DNA of 64,000 bases, from NCBI GenBank assembly GCA_020634755.1, contig JACKBC010000035.1, positions 1 through 64,000 of the forward strand, written 5' to 3'. The position numbers and the translations under genes were made by a program. Below the pieces are notes generated by a model, which had not been told where the DNA came from, ran no database searches, and saw only the letters and a program-made list of their open reading frames with translations. Every line of letters begins with the position of its first letter. The first letter of the stretch is position 1. Shown piece after piece: positions 43,161 to 51,977 of this stretch. This stretch comes from Caldilineaceae bacterium. GTDB taxonomy: Bacteria; Chloroflexota; Anaerolineae; Caldilineales; Caldilineaceae.

Positions 43161-43352
43161 TCATCCGCCAATCTCAATCCCTGGTCGCCACCATTCCTCA
43201 AACCACGCCCCGCAATCATGCTATTGCCCCAGACAATTACGAGATTTGACTGAAGTCGCCTGCTTGATTTCCTGATAAAGTCGGTAGATGAATCATACCC
43301 ATTCGTCTGACCCGGCTATTTGGTTCTGCTTTGACAAATCAGGAGATCTCCT

Positions 43353-46300
43353 ATGTACAAATTACCAGGGAAGCTTATACGCTTTAAGCTATCAATAGCG
43401 ATTCCCCTTGCAATCCTATTGATGCACACCTTTGCCACGGCCGTCTTTGCCCACCATGCCGAAATTGAAGCGGTGAGCACCTGTCTAGCCACCGGCGACT
43501 ATCGGGTGGACTATGTGGTCCGCTCATGGACCGGCTCCGGCAGCGCCGGGTTGCACAACAATGTAACCGTGCAATACATCCTCGACAATGGCCAAACCTT
43601 CAACTTACCTACGGGCGCCTTTACCGACGCCAATCAGCGTCAATTTAGCGGCTCCTTTGTAGTGGATGGCACGATTGCCGGCGGCTGGATCAAGGCGGAC
43701 CCCGTGGGGCCCTGGGGGTCGGGCGTCAACTACGACAGCAGCGATCCCAATGGGGATGCGCGTTCGACGCGCTTTGTGGGCGCCTCGCATTGCAAAAGCG
43801 ATGACTTTGGCGATGCGCCGGAATCCTACGGCGATGCATATCATGAAATTGCTTCCAACATGACCATTGGTGAAATTGTGGATGCGGAAGGCGGCAGCCA
43901 ATATTCGCCAGGCGCCGATGGGGATGATCTGAATGCGCAAGATGGCGAAGCGGATGATGAAGATGGCGTCGTTTTTGTCAATGGCGTTGGCGCGCCGGGC
44001 AGCACCAATAATCAGCTGCAAGTTTCTGTATTTAATAATAAGCTGACCCGCGTTAACCACACCGTTGGTGATAAGTTTGGTGAGGTTTCTTACAGCAAGA
44101 ACAACGGGACCAACACTTGGCTGGGAGATTGGCGCGAGTCCGAAGATCCCAATGGAAACGCCGGTGGCGGACGTATCCACATTGACAATGGCAAGCTCTA
44201 TTTGAATGATAGCCCCGATACCGGCCAAACGCCCGAAATTCAGCGCTGCGTAGACCTCTCCAATAGCTGGTCGGCCACGCTCACCTTCGATTACAGCACA
44301 CCCGATACGCTGGAAACTGAAGATCGAGTCGCCGTGAGCGTGTGGACATCGTACACAGGTTGGAAGACATTGTGGACCTTTAGCGGTCGCGAAAATGGCC
44401 AGTTTGATGCGGACATTAGCAACTACATTTCTAACAACACCTGTATTAAATTTGAGGTGACCCAAGGCTTTGGCGCATCCAATGAATATTTTGCCGTGGA
44501 TAATGTGCAGATCAAATATAGCCAACTTGAGAACACGGGCGCCAAAGTTTATCTCTCCGGCTGGATCGATTTCAACGGCAATGGCGTTTTTGACAGCACC
44601 GAAAAGGTGATCAACGACCTGGAAATTAACAATAGCGCCCAACTGCAAAACGTAACGTTGCCCTACTATGTGCCAATCGATGCCGTCAGCGGGCAGACCT
44701 ATGCACGCTTCCGGTTAAGTTGTGAAATGGGCACACAGCCCACCGGTGCTGCGGGCGCAGATGTGGGTGAAGTGGAAGATTATGTGGTGACCATTCCCCA
44801 GGCCCCAACACCCACGCCCACCAATACGCCTGTGCCGCCAACGCCGACAGCCACCTCAACAATGGCGCCGCCCACCAATACGCCAACGTCAACAACGGCG
44901 CCACCAACAGCAACGCTTACCAATACGCCGGTAATACCTACGGCCACCCAAACGCCAGCCGAGCCCACCCTTACCGCAACGCCGCCTTCTGGGGCCACGC
45001 CCACCAACACGACGAGTCCGTTGGCCTCATTGGGCGACCGCATCTGGAAAGACTTGAATCGCAATGGTATTCAAGATGCCGATGAGCATGGCGTTCCCGA
45101 TGTGCAGGTCAAGCTGTGGACCGATGATGACAACAACGGCACGCCCGATACGCAGATTGCTGAGACGTTGACTGACCAAAACGGTCTCTATCTGTTTGAC
45201 AACCTCGATCCATCCATGACCTACATTGTGCAATTTGTGGCGCCTGATGACTGCGATGTGACTACGCCCAATCAAGGCTCTGATGACGCCGATAGCGATA
45301 TGAACCCGGCCACCGGCTTGACGCCGCCCGTTAAATTGATGTCGGGCGAGCACAACGATACGATTGATGCCGGTCTAACGCCCGTCCGCGCGACCGCGTC
45401 CATTGGCAACTATGTATGGCTGGATGTCAATAAAGACGGCAAGCAGGATAGCAATGAAACGGGCATTCAGGATGTTACCGTTACCCTGTATGATAATAAT
45501 GGTCAAGTAGTCGGCACACAGAAAACGGCTGCCAATGGTCAATATCTGTTCATTGACTTGACGCCCGGCAGCTACTCGCTCTGTTTTGCCGTGCCCGCTG
45601 CTGAATACACCATGAGTCCACAAGATAACACGGACAACGATCTGGATGACAGCGATGTTAATCCCGATACAGGTTGTACGATAGTGACGGAACTGGTAGC
45701 TGGTGAAAACGATTTGAGCTGGGATGCCGGCATCTACGGTATTCCCAATCTTGCTGTGGACAAAACGCCCAATACACAGTTGGCGCAGCCTGGCAGCGTG
45801 ATTGTCTATGCCATTAGCTACAGCAATAATGGTCAAGCAGATGCCACCGACGTGGTGATTCATGAAACCGTGCCCGCCAATACCGTCTTTTTGCCGGAGA
45901 ATAGCTCGGCGGGGTGGGTTTGCGAAAATGGTGCAGTGACTGCCGGTACAAAATGTACCTACGCCGTTGGAGATTTACCGGCGGGCAGCGCGTCAACTGG
46001 TCAGCTGAGCTTTGTGGTGCTCATTGATTCGTTCCTGTCAACCGAAATTACATCGGTCGATAACGTTATTCTGATTTCGGGCGGTGGCGGTATTCAGGGC
46101 CAGGCGCCAAAGGAGGTGAAAGTTCCTTTGAGCAAACCAACCTCTATTGACGACAATGGCGAACCGCTCAACAACCGCATCTTTATTCCGTTCATCCAAA
46201 CGCGCAGCGGCTTTAAGACACCACCCAGTGCAATCCTCACGCTGGATCAGCGCATGTTGAATTTAGGCTGTGCCCTGGTTGAAGCACTTGCTGTGGCTCA

Positions 46301-46358
46301 ACCCGCGCTGACAAATCACAACATGGTGCAACAGTTCAGTCAGCTGTGCCCTGAATAG
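43353..46358 (+). CDS. Secreted GEVED / SdrD-B / DUF11 surface protein
   Basis: A 1001-residue exported protein. Residues 1-33 are a signal peptide (ATAVFAHHA at the cleavage end). Then follow a unique beta-rich domain (~35-150); a GEVED-type domain (~150-480) with DFGDAPESYGDAYHE at its start and GADVGEVEDYVVTI at its end; a ~70-residue Thr/Pro linker of PTPTNTP words (~485-560); two SdrD-B/Cna-B-like domains (~561-678, SLGDRIWKDLNRNGIQDADE; ~680-800, SIGNYVWLDVNKDGKQDSNE) with Asp-rich calcium-type loops; and a DUF11 domain (~800-910). There is no LPXTG; the tail has RIFIPFIQ, like the short hydrophobic motif near the end of many Chloroflexota secreted proteins. The likely role is adhesion or sheath structure. 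AGGAG lies 6 nt before the ATG. Confidence 0.88.
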   Translation: MYKLPGKLIRFKLSIAIPLAILLMHTFATAVFAHHAEIEAVSTCLATGDYRVDYVVRSWTGSGSAGLHNNVTVQYILDNGQTFNLPTGAFTDANQRQFSGSFVVDGTIAGGWIKADPVGPWGSGVNYDSSDPNGDARSTRFVGASHCKSDDFGDAPESYGDAYHEIASNMTIGEIVDAEGGSQYSPGADGDDLNAQDGEADDEDGVVFVNGVGAPGSTNNQLQVSVFNNKLTRVNHTVGDKFGEVSYSKNNGTNTWLGDWRESEDPNGNAGGGRIHIDNGKLYLNDSPDTGQTPEIQRCVDLSNSWSATLTFDYSTPDTLETEDRVAVSVWTSYTGWKTLWTFSGRENGQFDADISNYISNNTCIKFEVTQGFGASNEYFAVDNVQIKYSQLENTGAKVYLSGWIDFNGNGVFDSTEKVINDLEINNSAQLQNVTLPYYVPIDAVSGQTYARFRLSCEMGTQPTGAAGADVGEVEDYVVTIPQAPTPTPTNTPVPPTPTATSTMAPPTNTPTSTTAPPTATLTNTPVIPTATQTPAEPTLTATPPSGATPTNTTSPLASLGDRIWKDLNRNGIQDADEHGVPDVQVKLWTDDDNNGTPDTQIAETLTDQNGLYLFDNLDPSMTYIVQFVAPDDCDVTTPNQGSDDADSDMNPATGLTPPVKLMSGEHNDTIDAGLTPVRATASIGNYVWLDVNKDGKQDSNETGIQDVTVTLYDNNGQVVGTQKTAANGQYLFIDLTPGSYSLCFAVPAAEYTMSPQDNTDNDLDDSDVNPDTGCTIVTELVAGENDLSWDAGIYGIPNLAVDKTPNTQLAQPGSVIVYAISYSNNGQADATDVVIHETVPANTVFLPENSSAGWVCENGAVTAGTKCTYAVGDLPAGSASTGQLSFVVLIDSFLSTEITSVDNVILISGGGGIQGQAPKEVKVPLSKPTSIDDNGEPLNNRIFIPFIQTRSGFKTPPSAILTLDQRMLNLGCALVEALAVAQPALTNHNMVQQFSQLCPE

Positions 46359-46410
46359 TCAGCCTAATATTCAAACCGTCTGTCACAATTCCAAATTTCT
46401 AAACTCTGTA

Positions 46411-46448
46411 CAAGAGCCCTGGCCGGTATTTACTGGCTGGGGCTCTTG
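46411..46448 (+). terminator. Intrinsic terminator of the surface-protein gene
   Basis: CAAGAGCCCTGGCC pairs with GGCTGGGGCTCTTG across GGTATTTACT, with one mismatch, and is followed by CTTTTGT. It lies 53 bp past the stop. Confidence 0.75.
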
Positions 46449-46578
46449 CTTTTGTATGTACCTTTCATTTATCCAGTGTAGATATTACCTGTTTCTGTCA
46501 TAAAACGTAGATGTTATCAGCGTTTTGAAAGAGTCGTGCTGGTCGTTTGTAAGGCTTTTGAACCGGTTTTTCTGCTAC

Positions 46579-46643
46579 ATTAGACATACAAATTCTTGCC
46601 TAGAATTGCGGAGAGCAGAGAATTTGTCAACTATATGTCTAAT
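46579..46643 (+). promoter_or_regulatory. Two-part inverted repeat upstream of the protease gene
   Basis: ATTAGACAT (46579-46587) and ATGTCTAAT (46635-46643) are perfect complements. Immediately inside, ACAAATTCT (46588-46596) pairs with AGAATTTGT (46619-46627). The structure ends 15 nt before the protease ATG. It could be an operator pair or a leader hairpin that hides the ribosome site. The rest of the 46359-46658 gap holds only the terminator above. Confidence 0.55.
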
Positions 46644-46658
46644 CCAAGGCGCTAGACC

Positions 46659-47582
46659 ATGTCCCGACCTGCATTCCGTTCCGTTGCCCAGACAGAACAT
46701 ACGCTAATTTCAAGCCAACCACGTGATATTAACCGGAAATGGTTGCTCCGTGCTTGTGCATCTGCCTGCCGTCACCCGTTGCTGCGCATGTTGCTGGTTG
46801 CAGCTGTCCTATCTGTGATGCTGCTGAACAGCGCACAAACTGCCTCTGCCGTAGTCGGCGGTACAGTGGCAACCCTCAGCGCGCATAACTGGGTGGTGGG
46901 TGTGGCCAGGGCTGATGTAGCAGACGGTTATTATGCCCAGTTTTGCGGCGGCGCCCTCCTGGCGCCCAATTTGGTCATCACTGCCGCCCACTGCACCTTC
47001 GATGAAGCAAATCAGCCATATGAAGCCAGCGATCTCCACGTTTTGGTCAACCGGCTCCGCTTGAGTAGCCAAGAAGGCCAGCGTATCCAGGTAACGCGCA
47101 TTGTACGCCACGCTGGTTTTGATATAGATGGACTCAACGATGATATTGCGCTGCTGGAATTGGCGTATGATGCTAATGCGCCAATGATCAACTGGGGCGA
47201 TTTGAATGACATTGCCGCGGAGAGAGCAACTGTTTTCGGCTGGGGCGTTACCGAAGATGGTTCGGCCGTAGATTGGCTGCATCAGGCTGAACTGCCCATC
47301 GTGAGCCAACGGGCTTGCAATATCATTTATAAATCGTATGGGTTGGCGATTACCGACAACATGCTCTGCGCCGGCAACATTTTGGGCGGCGTAGATGCCT
47401 GTACTGGGGATAGCGGCGGTCCGCTGGTGGTCTACGACAGCGAACGCGCCGAATGGGTCTTGGTGGGCATTGTCAGTTGGGGCGCCGGCTGCGGTGCTAG
47501 CGGCGCGTATGGCGTCTATACCAATGTGTCCGCATACGCCGGTTGGGTTGTGGAGCAACGAGGATCCCTCAATTTGGAATGA
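46659..47582 (+). CDS. Secreted trypsin-like serine protease (S1 family)
   Basis: A 307-residue exported protease. A basic N-terminus and hydrophobic segment (LLRMLLVAAVLSVMLLNSAQTASA, residues ~42-65) form a long signal peptide, so the mature enzyme may begin at VVGGTVATL, the usual trypsin activation sequence, without a separate propeptide. The catalytic triad is His in ITAAHCTF, Asp in NDDIALLEL, and Ser in GDSGGPLVV. The Asp of VDACTGDSGG, six residues before the Ser, is the S1-pocket residue for Arg/Lys specificity. Four or more Cys fit trypsin disulfides. It follows a surface-protein gene and may process envelope proteins. Its 3' end overlaps the opposing RNase H-like gene by 14 bp. Confidence 0.93.
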   Translation: MSRPAFRSVAQTEHTLISSQPRDINRKWLLRACASACRHPLLRMLLVAAVLSVMLLNSAQTASAVVGGTVATLSAHNWVVGVARADVADGYYAQFCGGALLAPNLVITAAHCTFDEANQPYEASDLHVLVNRLRLSSQEGQRIQVTRIVRHAGFDIDGLNDDIALLELAYDANAPMINWGDLNDIAAERATVFGWGVTEDGSAVDWLHQAELPIVSQRACNIIYKSYGLAITDNMLCAGNILGGVDACTGDSGGPLVVYDSERAEWVLVGIVSWGAGCGASGAYGVYTNVSAYAGWVVEQRGSLNLE

Positions 47583-49011
47583 TTGTTGCTTCCCCTCGCT
47601 TGCGCTGTAAACGGGCCAGCCGATGCTCCAATTCGGCAATTGTGCGCGGCGAACGTTCCCAAGCAGGGGCCTTGCGTAGGTTGTGTAACGCCCAGCCCGT
47701 CCACATTTCAGCCTGCTCTAAGTCGGCGCATTGCCATTCGCAATATTTGGCCAATTCTACATAGGGCGTGGGATCCACATCGGTAACTGAACCCAGCCAA
47801 AGCTGCCAGATCTCGGCGGCTTCGCTCCAGCGTTCTTGTCGCTTGAGCAATTGGCCCAAGCGCTTAAAGCCCTCAAGACGTCCGGCCTTTTCATCCCCCC
47901 GTTCGCCCAGCATGTCCAACGCCTGGCGGAAGGCGCGTTCCGCTTCTTCTATGGCTCCCGCCGCTTCATGGCTGCACCCCAGGGCCAGCCATTCAAGCCC
48001 ATGTAGATCATTTGTGGATTGGGACCGAGGGCGTTGTGCGTCTCCAAAGGCGGCGCACAGCTGCTCGGCCAATGAGACCATAGAGACAATATCTTCTCGA
48101 TTGTGGTAGAAAATGCCCGGCATCATGGCGGCATCACCGCTGCGCACGTATTCGGTATAGTAGCTGGGAATCAAGTGGCTGGGCACATCCTGCTCGCTGC
48201 GCTCCAAGCCCAGAATGGCCTGCTCCAAATAGCTCAAGCGGCAGCTGGGCAGTCGCCGTCGCCATAAGCGTCGCGCCGGATGCAGCAGATCCAAATGCGG
48301 CGCGGATTCTGCCAGTAAGGCGGGCTTCAAGTATGGGGTGGGAAGGAAACGCTGGTTCTGCAAATAGCGGGTGCGCAACAGCGGCAGATCAAAGGTGCGC
48401 CCGTTGAATGTGACCGTCATGGCTGAAAGCTGTAGCCGCTCGGCCAGCGCCACTAACAGCGCACTCTCCTCCCCGGGATTGCGCATAAAAAGCTGGCGCA
48501 CCACAAAATGGGTGGGTTCGTTTTGCGCGCCCGCCAATTCTCCATGTCGTTCGAATTGACCAACGCCCACCATAAAACAGTATACGCCAGCGCCGCCGCC
48601 CAGCCCGGTGGTTTCAGTGTCAATAAAGGCCGCGTTGTGAAATTGCGCCATGTCTTGCAGATTATATTGCGGGTGAAAGCGGTGAAATAGCGATGGCGTG
48701 TGTGTCAGCAGCGTGGAGAGTGGACCTGGGCCGCGGACGTCATCCAGCGGATAGCTTTGCATCACCTCATAGCAGATGCCACCGCTATTTTCGATGACGC
48801 GGCCAGCGGTCAGTGCTTCAATGGGGCCGGCGATAGCTGTATTGGCGTGGAGAGGTGGCTCTTGGTGTGAGGACGTTGTGCTGCGCGTAAAGCTTGCAGA
48901 TACGGCAGGTGATTCGGCCTCACCTGCCGTCGACGTGCGATCGGATGCCGAACGTTTGCGCCGCGTGCCCAACCCATGCAGACGTGACAGACGTTCTTGT
49001 GCAGAGGACAT
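47569..49011 (-). CDS. RNase H-like (YprB-type) exonuclease with TPR-like tail
   Basis: A 480-residue protein. After a ~90-residue Ser/Thr-rich N-terminus comes a DEDD ribonuclease H-like domain of the YprB family (~110-310): AAFIDTETTGLGGGAGVYCFMVG (Asp and Glu of motif I), TVTFNGRTFDLPLLRTR (motif II Asp), CRLSYLEQAILGLERSE, and YHNREDIVSMVSLAEQL (motif III Asp). The C-terminal third (GLEWLALGCSHEAAGAIEEAERAFRQAL and later helices) is TPR-like. Proteins of this family are predicted nucleases of unknown substrate. The ATG lies 3 nt after the stop of the Asp-box gene, which in turn follows the chaperonin on the same strand: a likely three-gene operon. Confidence 0.85.
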   Translation of the reverse strand: MSSAQERLSRLHGLGTRRKRSASDRTSTAGEAESPAVSASFTRSTTSSHQEPPLHANTAIAGPIEALTAGRVIENSGGICYEVMQSYPLDDVRGPGPLSTLLTHTPSLFHRFHPQYNLQDMAQFHNAAFIDTETTGLGGGAGVYCFMVGVGQFERHGELAGAQNEPTHFVVRQLFMRNPGEESALLVALAERLQLSAMTVTFNGRTFDLPLLRTRYLQNQRFLPTPYLKPALLAESAPHLDLLHPARRLWRRRLPSCRLSYLEQAILGLERSEQDVPSHLIPSYYTEYVRSGDAAMMPGIFYHNREDIVSMVSLAEQLCAAFGDAQRPRSQSTNDLHGLEWLALGCSHEAAGAIEEAERAFRQALDMLGERGDEKAGRLEGFKRLGQLLKRQERWSEAAEIWQLWLGSVTDVDPTPYVELAKYCEWQCADLEQAEMWTGWALHNLRKAPAWERSPRTIAELEHRLARLQRKRGEATIIPN

Positions 49012-49014
49012 GGC

Positions 49015-49869
49015 TTATTTAATGAGTTCCAAGCCGTGTTCGCCGCCGCTCCAGACGCCGCTGCTTGTGGTAAAGAGCGTGAGGGTGGGGCGAGTGTTTT
49101 CTAACGGCGACCAGGTCAGTCCATCCGGCGAGGACCAAAGCTGCTCTTCATTGCTCAAAACCCAGCCGGCAGCATTAGCGGTTAAGGCATCCACGCGTTG
49201 CGGTGCGCCTTCCACCTGGGTAAAGGTGTGGCCACCATCCTGCGAGCGCCACAGACCAATCTCCTCGGTGCCAATCAGCACCAAGCCATCTCTGTGAAAA
49301 TGGGGTGATACGGCAATGACCTGGCAGACGCCATCAAAACCTTCGCTGCGCTTCCAGCCCAACCCCGCATTGGGCGACCGGTAGATGCCCTCTTCGCTGC
49401 CGGCAAAAACAACTTCGCGGCGCGGCCAAACCTCATCCGGCGCCACCGGCGCCCACGCCAGCGTCAACACCGAATAGTCGCGCAGACCAAAGTTGCTGAC
49501 CCACCAACTGGAGCCGCGGTTGCGCGTGCGCAAAATACCGCCGCCGGCGCTGCCGGCCAAAATCACGCCGGTTTCCGCCACGCGCGGATCGGGCGCCATG
49601 CACACCACCGGTGCATCCACCCCATCCATCCACGAAGCCTGCCAGTTGTCCCCTGCATCCAAGCTGAAAGCCACGCCGTGGGGCAAACCGCCCACCAGCA
49701 CGCGATCATCGGCCACACTGCAACAATAAAGTTCTTGCTCCGGCTGCGGTACGGGGTGCAGCATATCCCCATTGTGTCCGCTCTGGTTTACGGCAAAAAG
49801 CCCTTCCGGGCCAGCCGCCCACAGCTGCTGTTCTGTATCAAGTTGGGAAAGGGAAAGGATAATTGGCAT
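49015..49869 (-). CDS. Asp-box (BNR/Ycf48-like) beta-propeller protein
   Basis: A 284-residue protein built of five Asp-box repeats (S-x-D-x-G-x-x-W/F type): FSLDAGDNWQAS, TRNRGSSWWVS, SPNAGLGWKRS, SQDGGHTFTQV, SPDGLTWSPL. This is the sialidase/Ycf48-type propeller, here without sialidase catalytic residues that I can recognise, and without signal peptide, so it is probably a cytoplasmic binding scaffold. The frame is open to 50013 through repeat sequence; the propeller starts at MPIILSLSQLD (49869), although no ribosome site precedes it. It lies between the chaperonin paralogue and the RNase H-like gene, only 3 nt from the latter. Confidence 0.75.
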   Translation of the reverse strand: MPIILSLSQLDTEQQLWAAGPEGLFAVNQSGHNGDMLHPVPQPEQELYCCSVADDRVLVGGLPHGVAFSLDAGDNWQASWMDGVDAPVVCMAPDPRVAETGVILAGSAGGGILRTRNRGSSWWVSNFGLRDYSVLTLAWAPVAPDEVWPRREVVFAGSEEGIYRSPNAGLGWKRSEGFDGVCQVIAVSPHFHRDGLVLIGTEEIGLWRSQDGGHTFTQVEGAPQRVDALTANAAGWVLSNEEQLWSSPDGLTWSPLENTRPTLTLFTTSSGVWSGGEHGLELIK

Positions 49870-49892
49870 TGGGAATTCTGTTTCAATTGTAG

Positions 49893-49912
49893 GGCGGGTT
49901 TCCGAACCCGCC
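49893..49912. repeat. Two small hairpins before the propeller gene
   Basis: GGCGGGTT-TCCG-AACCCGCC (49893-49912), and further out GGACAAGTT-GGA-AACTTGTCC (49951-49971). Both are perfect. They lie in the 195-bp gap between chaperonin stop and propeller start, next to an R element. Confidence 0.6.
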
Positions 49913-49975
49913 GTTTGGCTGGTAACAAATAAACAGCTTGCGTCAGGTGGGGACAAGTTGGAAACTTGTCCTCCA

Positions 49976-50068
49976 TTATCAGTACACCGCAACGCTGCTG
50001 GCAATCCAGGCATCGGTCTGGATTAATGAATCCGACTCCATTGCTCGTCGCTGCCATCTATTGATTAG
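49976..50068 (+). repeat. ~90-bp dispersed element (family R, copy 3)
   Basis: ATTATCAGTACACCGCAACG through ATCTATTGATTAG, matching copy 1 (15375-15462) along its whole length. It ends at the stop codon of the chaperonin gene. Confidence 0.75.
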
Positions 50069-51696
50069 GGCTGCATGCTTTGCTTGGGTTCCTTGTGATA
50101 GACAATGGCGTCGGTGGTCAGGGCCATCATGGCGCCGCTGGCCGCTGTGGCCAAGGCGGTCGACACAACGTCCACTACATCTAAAATGCCGCTTTCATAA
50201 GCATTGACAATGCGTCCACTGAGTGCATCATATGTATATTCTGCACCTGCCGTGCGCACCCGTTCAATAATCACCGGTGGATGATCCATACCGGCATTTT
50301 TAACAATTTGAAAGAAGGGGGTGGATATTACCCGCGCCACCAATTGCATGCCCATAATCTCTTCTTCGGCCGCGCCATTGGCGGCCGCCGTGGCCTCTAG
50401 CGCCGGAATGCAGTGCAAAAGACCGGCGCCGCCGCCGGGAATCACGCCGCCGCGCTGCGCCGCCGAGAGCACATTGAATGAGCGCTGCGCCTGCTGGAAC
50501 ATCATTTCACGCTCTAGCTTGCTGCTGGTGCCGATTTTTAAGCGACCGATGCCGCCCGTCAACGTGCCCAAGCGCTTGACATGCTTTGACCGATCTTCGT
50601 CATCCAGCGGCGTATCTTCAATATAAGTGCGTACGTGAGACACTTCGGCCTGGATGGCATCGCGGGCGTCGCGATTGGCCACAATGACAATGCCCTCATT
50701 GGCATATTCAGCCCGCTGGGCGCGGCCCAAATCCTGCGGGCGAGCAGAGGCGGTGTTGCGATCCATGCTGGGTCCCAACAAAGTGGCGCCGGTCATGGTG
50801 CAGAGATCATCCCAAGCCCAGCGCCGCTCGTCACCAATGGTGCTGAGCTTGACGGCCAGCACATCCAGCTTCTTTTTCTCCTTGGGCGCTTGATGGTTCA
50901 TCAATAGCATTCCCAGCGCCGCACCGGTGACATCCTGCGCCACAATGACCAGCGACTTGGCGCCCACTTTGATGGCGCCTTCCATCAGGGCCAGCGCCTG
51001 GTCGGCTTCGGACACTTTGCCGTCCACAACCGCTACGGCGGGCGCAGTCACCACGGCGCGTTTGCGCTGTGGGTCAGAATAGAAATACATGCTGGAAATC
51101 TTAGACTTATAGTGGGCGCCATTGATATATTCGCGCTCCAGATAGGGCGCCACATATTTTTCCACCATGACAAACGCGTCTGGCCCCAACAGGTAGCTCA
51201 TTTCGCCCAACATGGCCGACATGTCATTTTCTTTGGTAATTGTGCGCGCCACAGAGGCAAGCATGTCCTCATCTTCGGCCGGGCGAGCCTGCTGCTTGAG
51301 CAGGTCCAGCGTCTGTTTGATGGCGCGGTTGACGCCGCGCTCCAGCCGCACGGGATTGACGCCCGCTGCAACCAGCCGCAGCCCTTCATTAAAGAACGCC
51401 CGTGCCAGAACCGCCGCCGTCGCGCCGCCATCCCCCGCGCGCTGCGCCACGCGCCAGATGAGATTGCGCATAACCATGGCGCCAATGTCATCTTGGGCAG
51501 AACCAATGCTGAGAATGCGACGCACAATGGTGGCGGCGTCATCCAGCAATTCAACTTTCATGCCCGAATCGCGCTGACTGGCAATGTGGCCACCGGTCGG
51601 TCCCAATGTGGGCGCCAGCAGGTCGCCAATACGGTCGATGCCATGTTTAAAGTGTTTCGAGGTGGTGGGTTGGCCTACAACATGTGGTCGATTCAT
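50065..51696 (-). CDS. Divergent GroEL-like chaperonin paralogue
   Basis: The 543-residue length and end-to-end pattern are those of a Cpn60/GroEL, but it is far from canonical. Retained: TLGPTGG (nucleotide loop), an Asp aligning with GroEL Asp52 (LLDDAATIV), Asp87 in AGDGGATAAVLARA, VTGAALGMLLMN, VKRLGTLTGGIGRLKIGTSSKLE, GGVIPGGGAGLL and the C-terminal ALATAASGAMMALTTDAIV. Changed: GDGTTTAT reads GDGGATAA; the Asp398 position (RVEDALHAT in GroEL) reads RSFNVLSAA, i.e. Asn; and the tail ends EPKQSMQP without GGM repeats. No groES and no CIRCE-like inverted repeat are adjacent. It may hold or assemble a special client, perhaps products of the two genes behind it. It is not the housekeeping GroEL. 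Confidence 0.85.
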   Translation of the reverse strand: MNRPHVVGQPTTSKHFKHGIDRIGDLLAPTLGPTGGHIASQRDSGMKVELLDDAATIVRRILSIGSAQDDIGAMVMRNLIWRVAQRAGDGGATAAVLARAFFNEGLRLVAAGVNPVRLERGVNRAIKQTLDLLKQQARPAEDEDMLASVARTITKENDMSAMLGEMSYLLGPDAFVMVEKYVAPYLEREYINGAHYKSKISSMYFYSDPQRKRAVVTAPAVAVVDGKVSEADQALALMEGAIKVGAKSLVIVAQDVTGAALGMLLMNHQAPKEKKKLDVLAVKLSTIGDERRWAWDDLCTMTGATLLGPSMDRNTASARPQDLGRAQRAEYANEGIVIVANRDARDAIQAEVSHVRTYIEDTPLDDEDRSKHVKRLGTLTGGIGRLKIGTSSKLEREMMFQQAQRSFNVLSAAQRGGVIPGGGAGLLHCIPALEATAAANGAAEEEIMGMQLVARVISTPFFQIVKNAGMDHPPVIIERVRTAGAEYTYDALSGRIVNAYESGILDVVDVVSTALATAASGAMMALTTDAIVYHKEPKQSMQP

Positions 51697-51977
51697 GATC
51701 TCGTTGTTTTATCCAATCGGGTCAAGGTATTTGGTCAGGGCGTTGGTACTGCAACTGAGATTGCTTTGAAAACGCGAACGCCATCTCCCCAAAGTGATGA
51801 GATACCGCGCGGTTTCAAACAGGGCTCGCTACAAGAGCTCAATACAATTGAACGTGCTCAAGGCATGGGGGGCGCTAGCGGTCTTGATTTCTTAGCCAAT
51901 CCGAGTAGTCTATCCGCAGTAGTTTACCCGAAGTGTTGGGATTGGATCAAATTTTCGGTGGAAAATAAATTTGCATC

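Noticed and set aside
43605..44648. A 347-codon minus-strand frame inside the surface-protein gene
   Set aside because: It is an antisense shadow of a biased coding sequence; the sense protein has signal peptide and domain structure.
51697..51977. CIRCE operator expected before a groEL-like gene
   Set aside because: No TTAGCACTC-N9-GAGTGCTAA is found. The nearest thing is an imperfect GAGCTC/GTGCTC near 51835-51865, which does not match.
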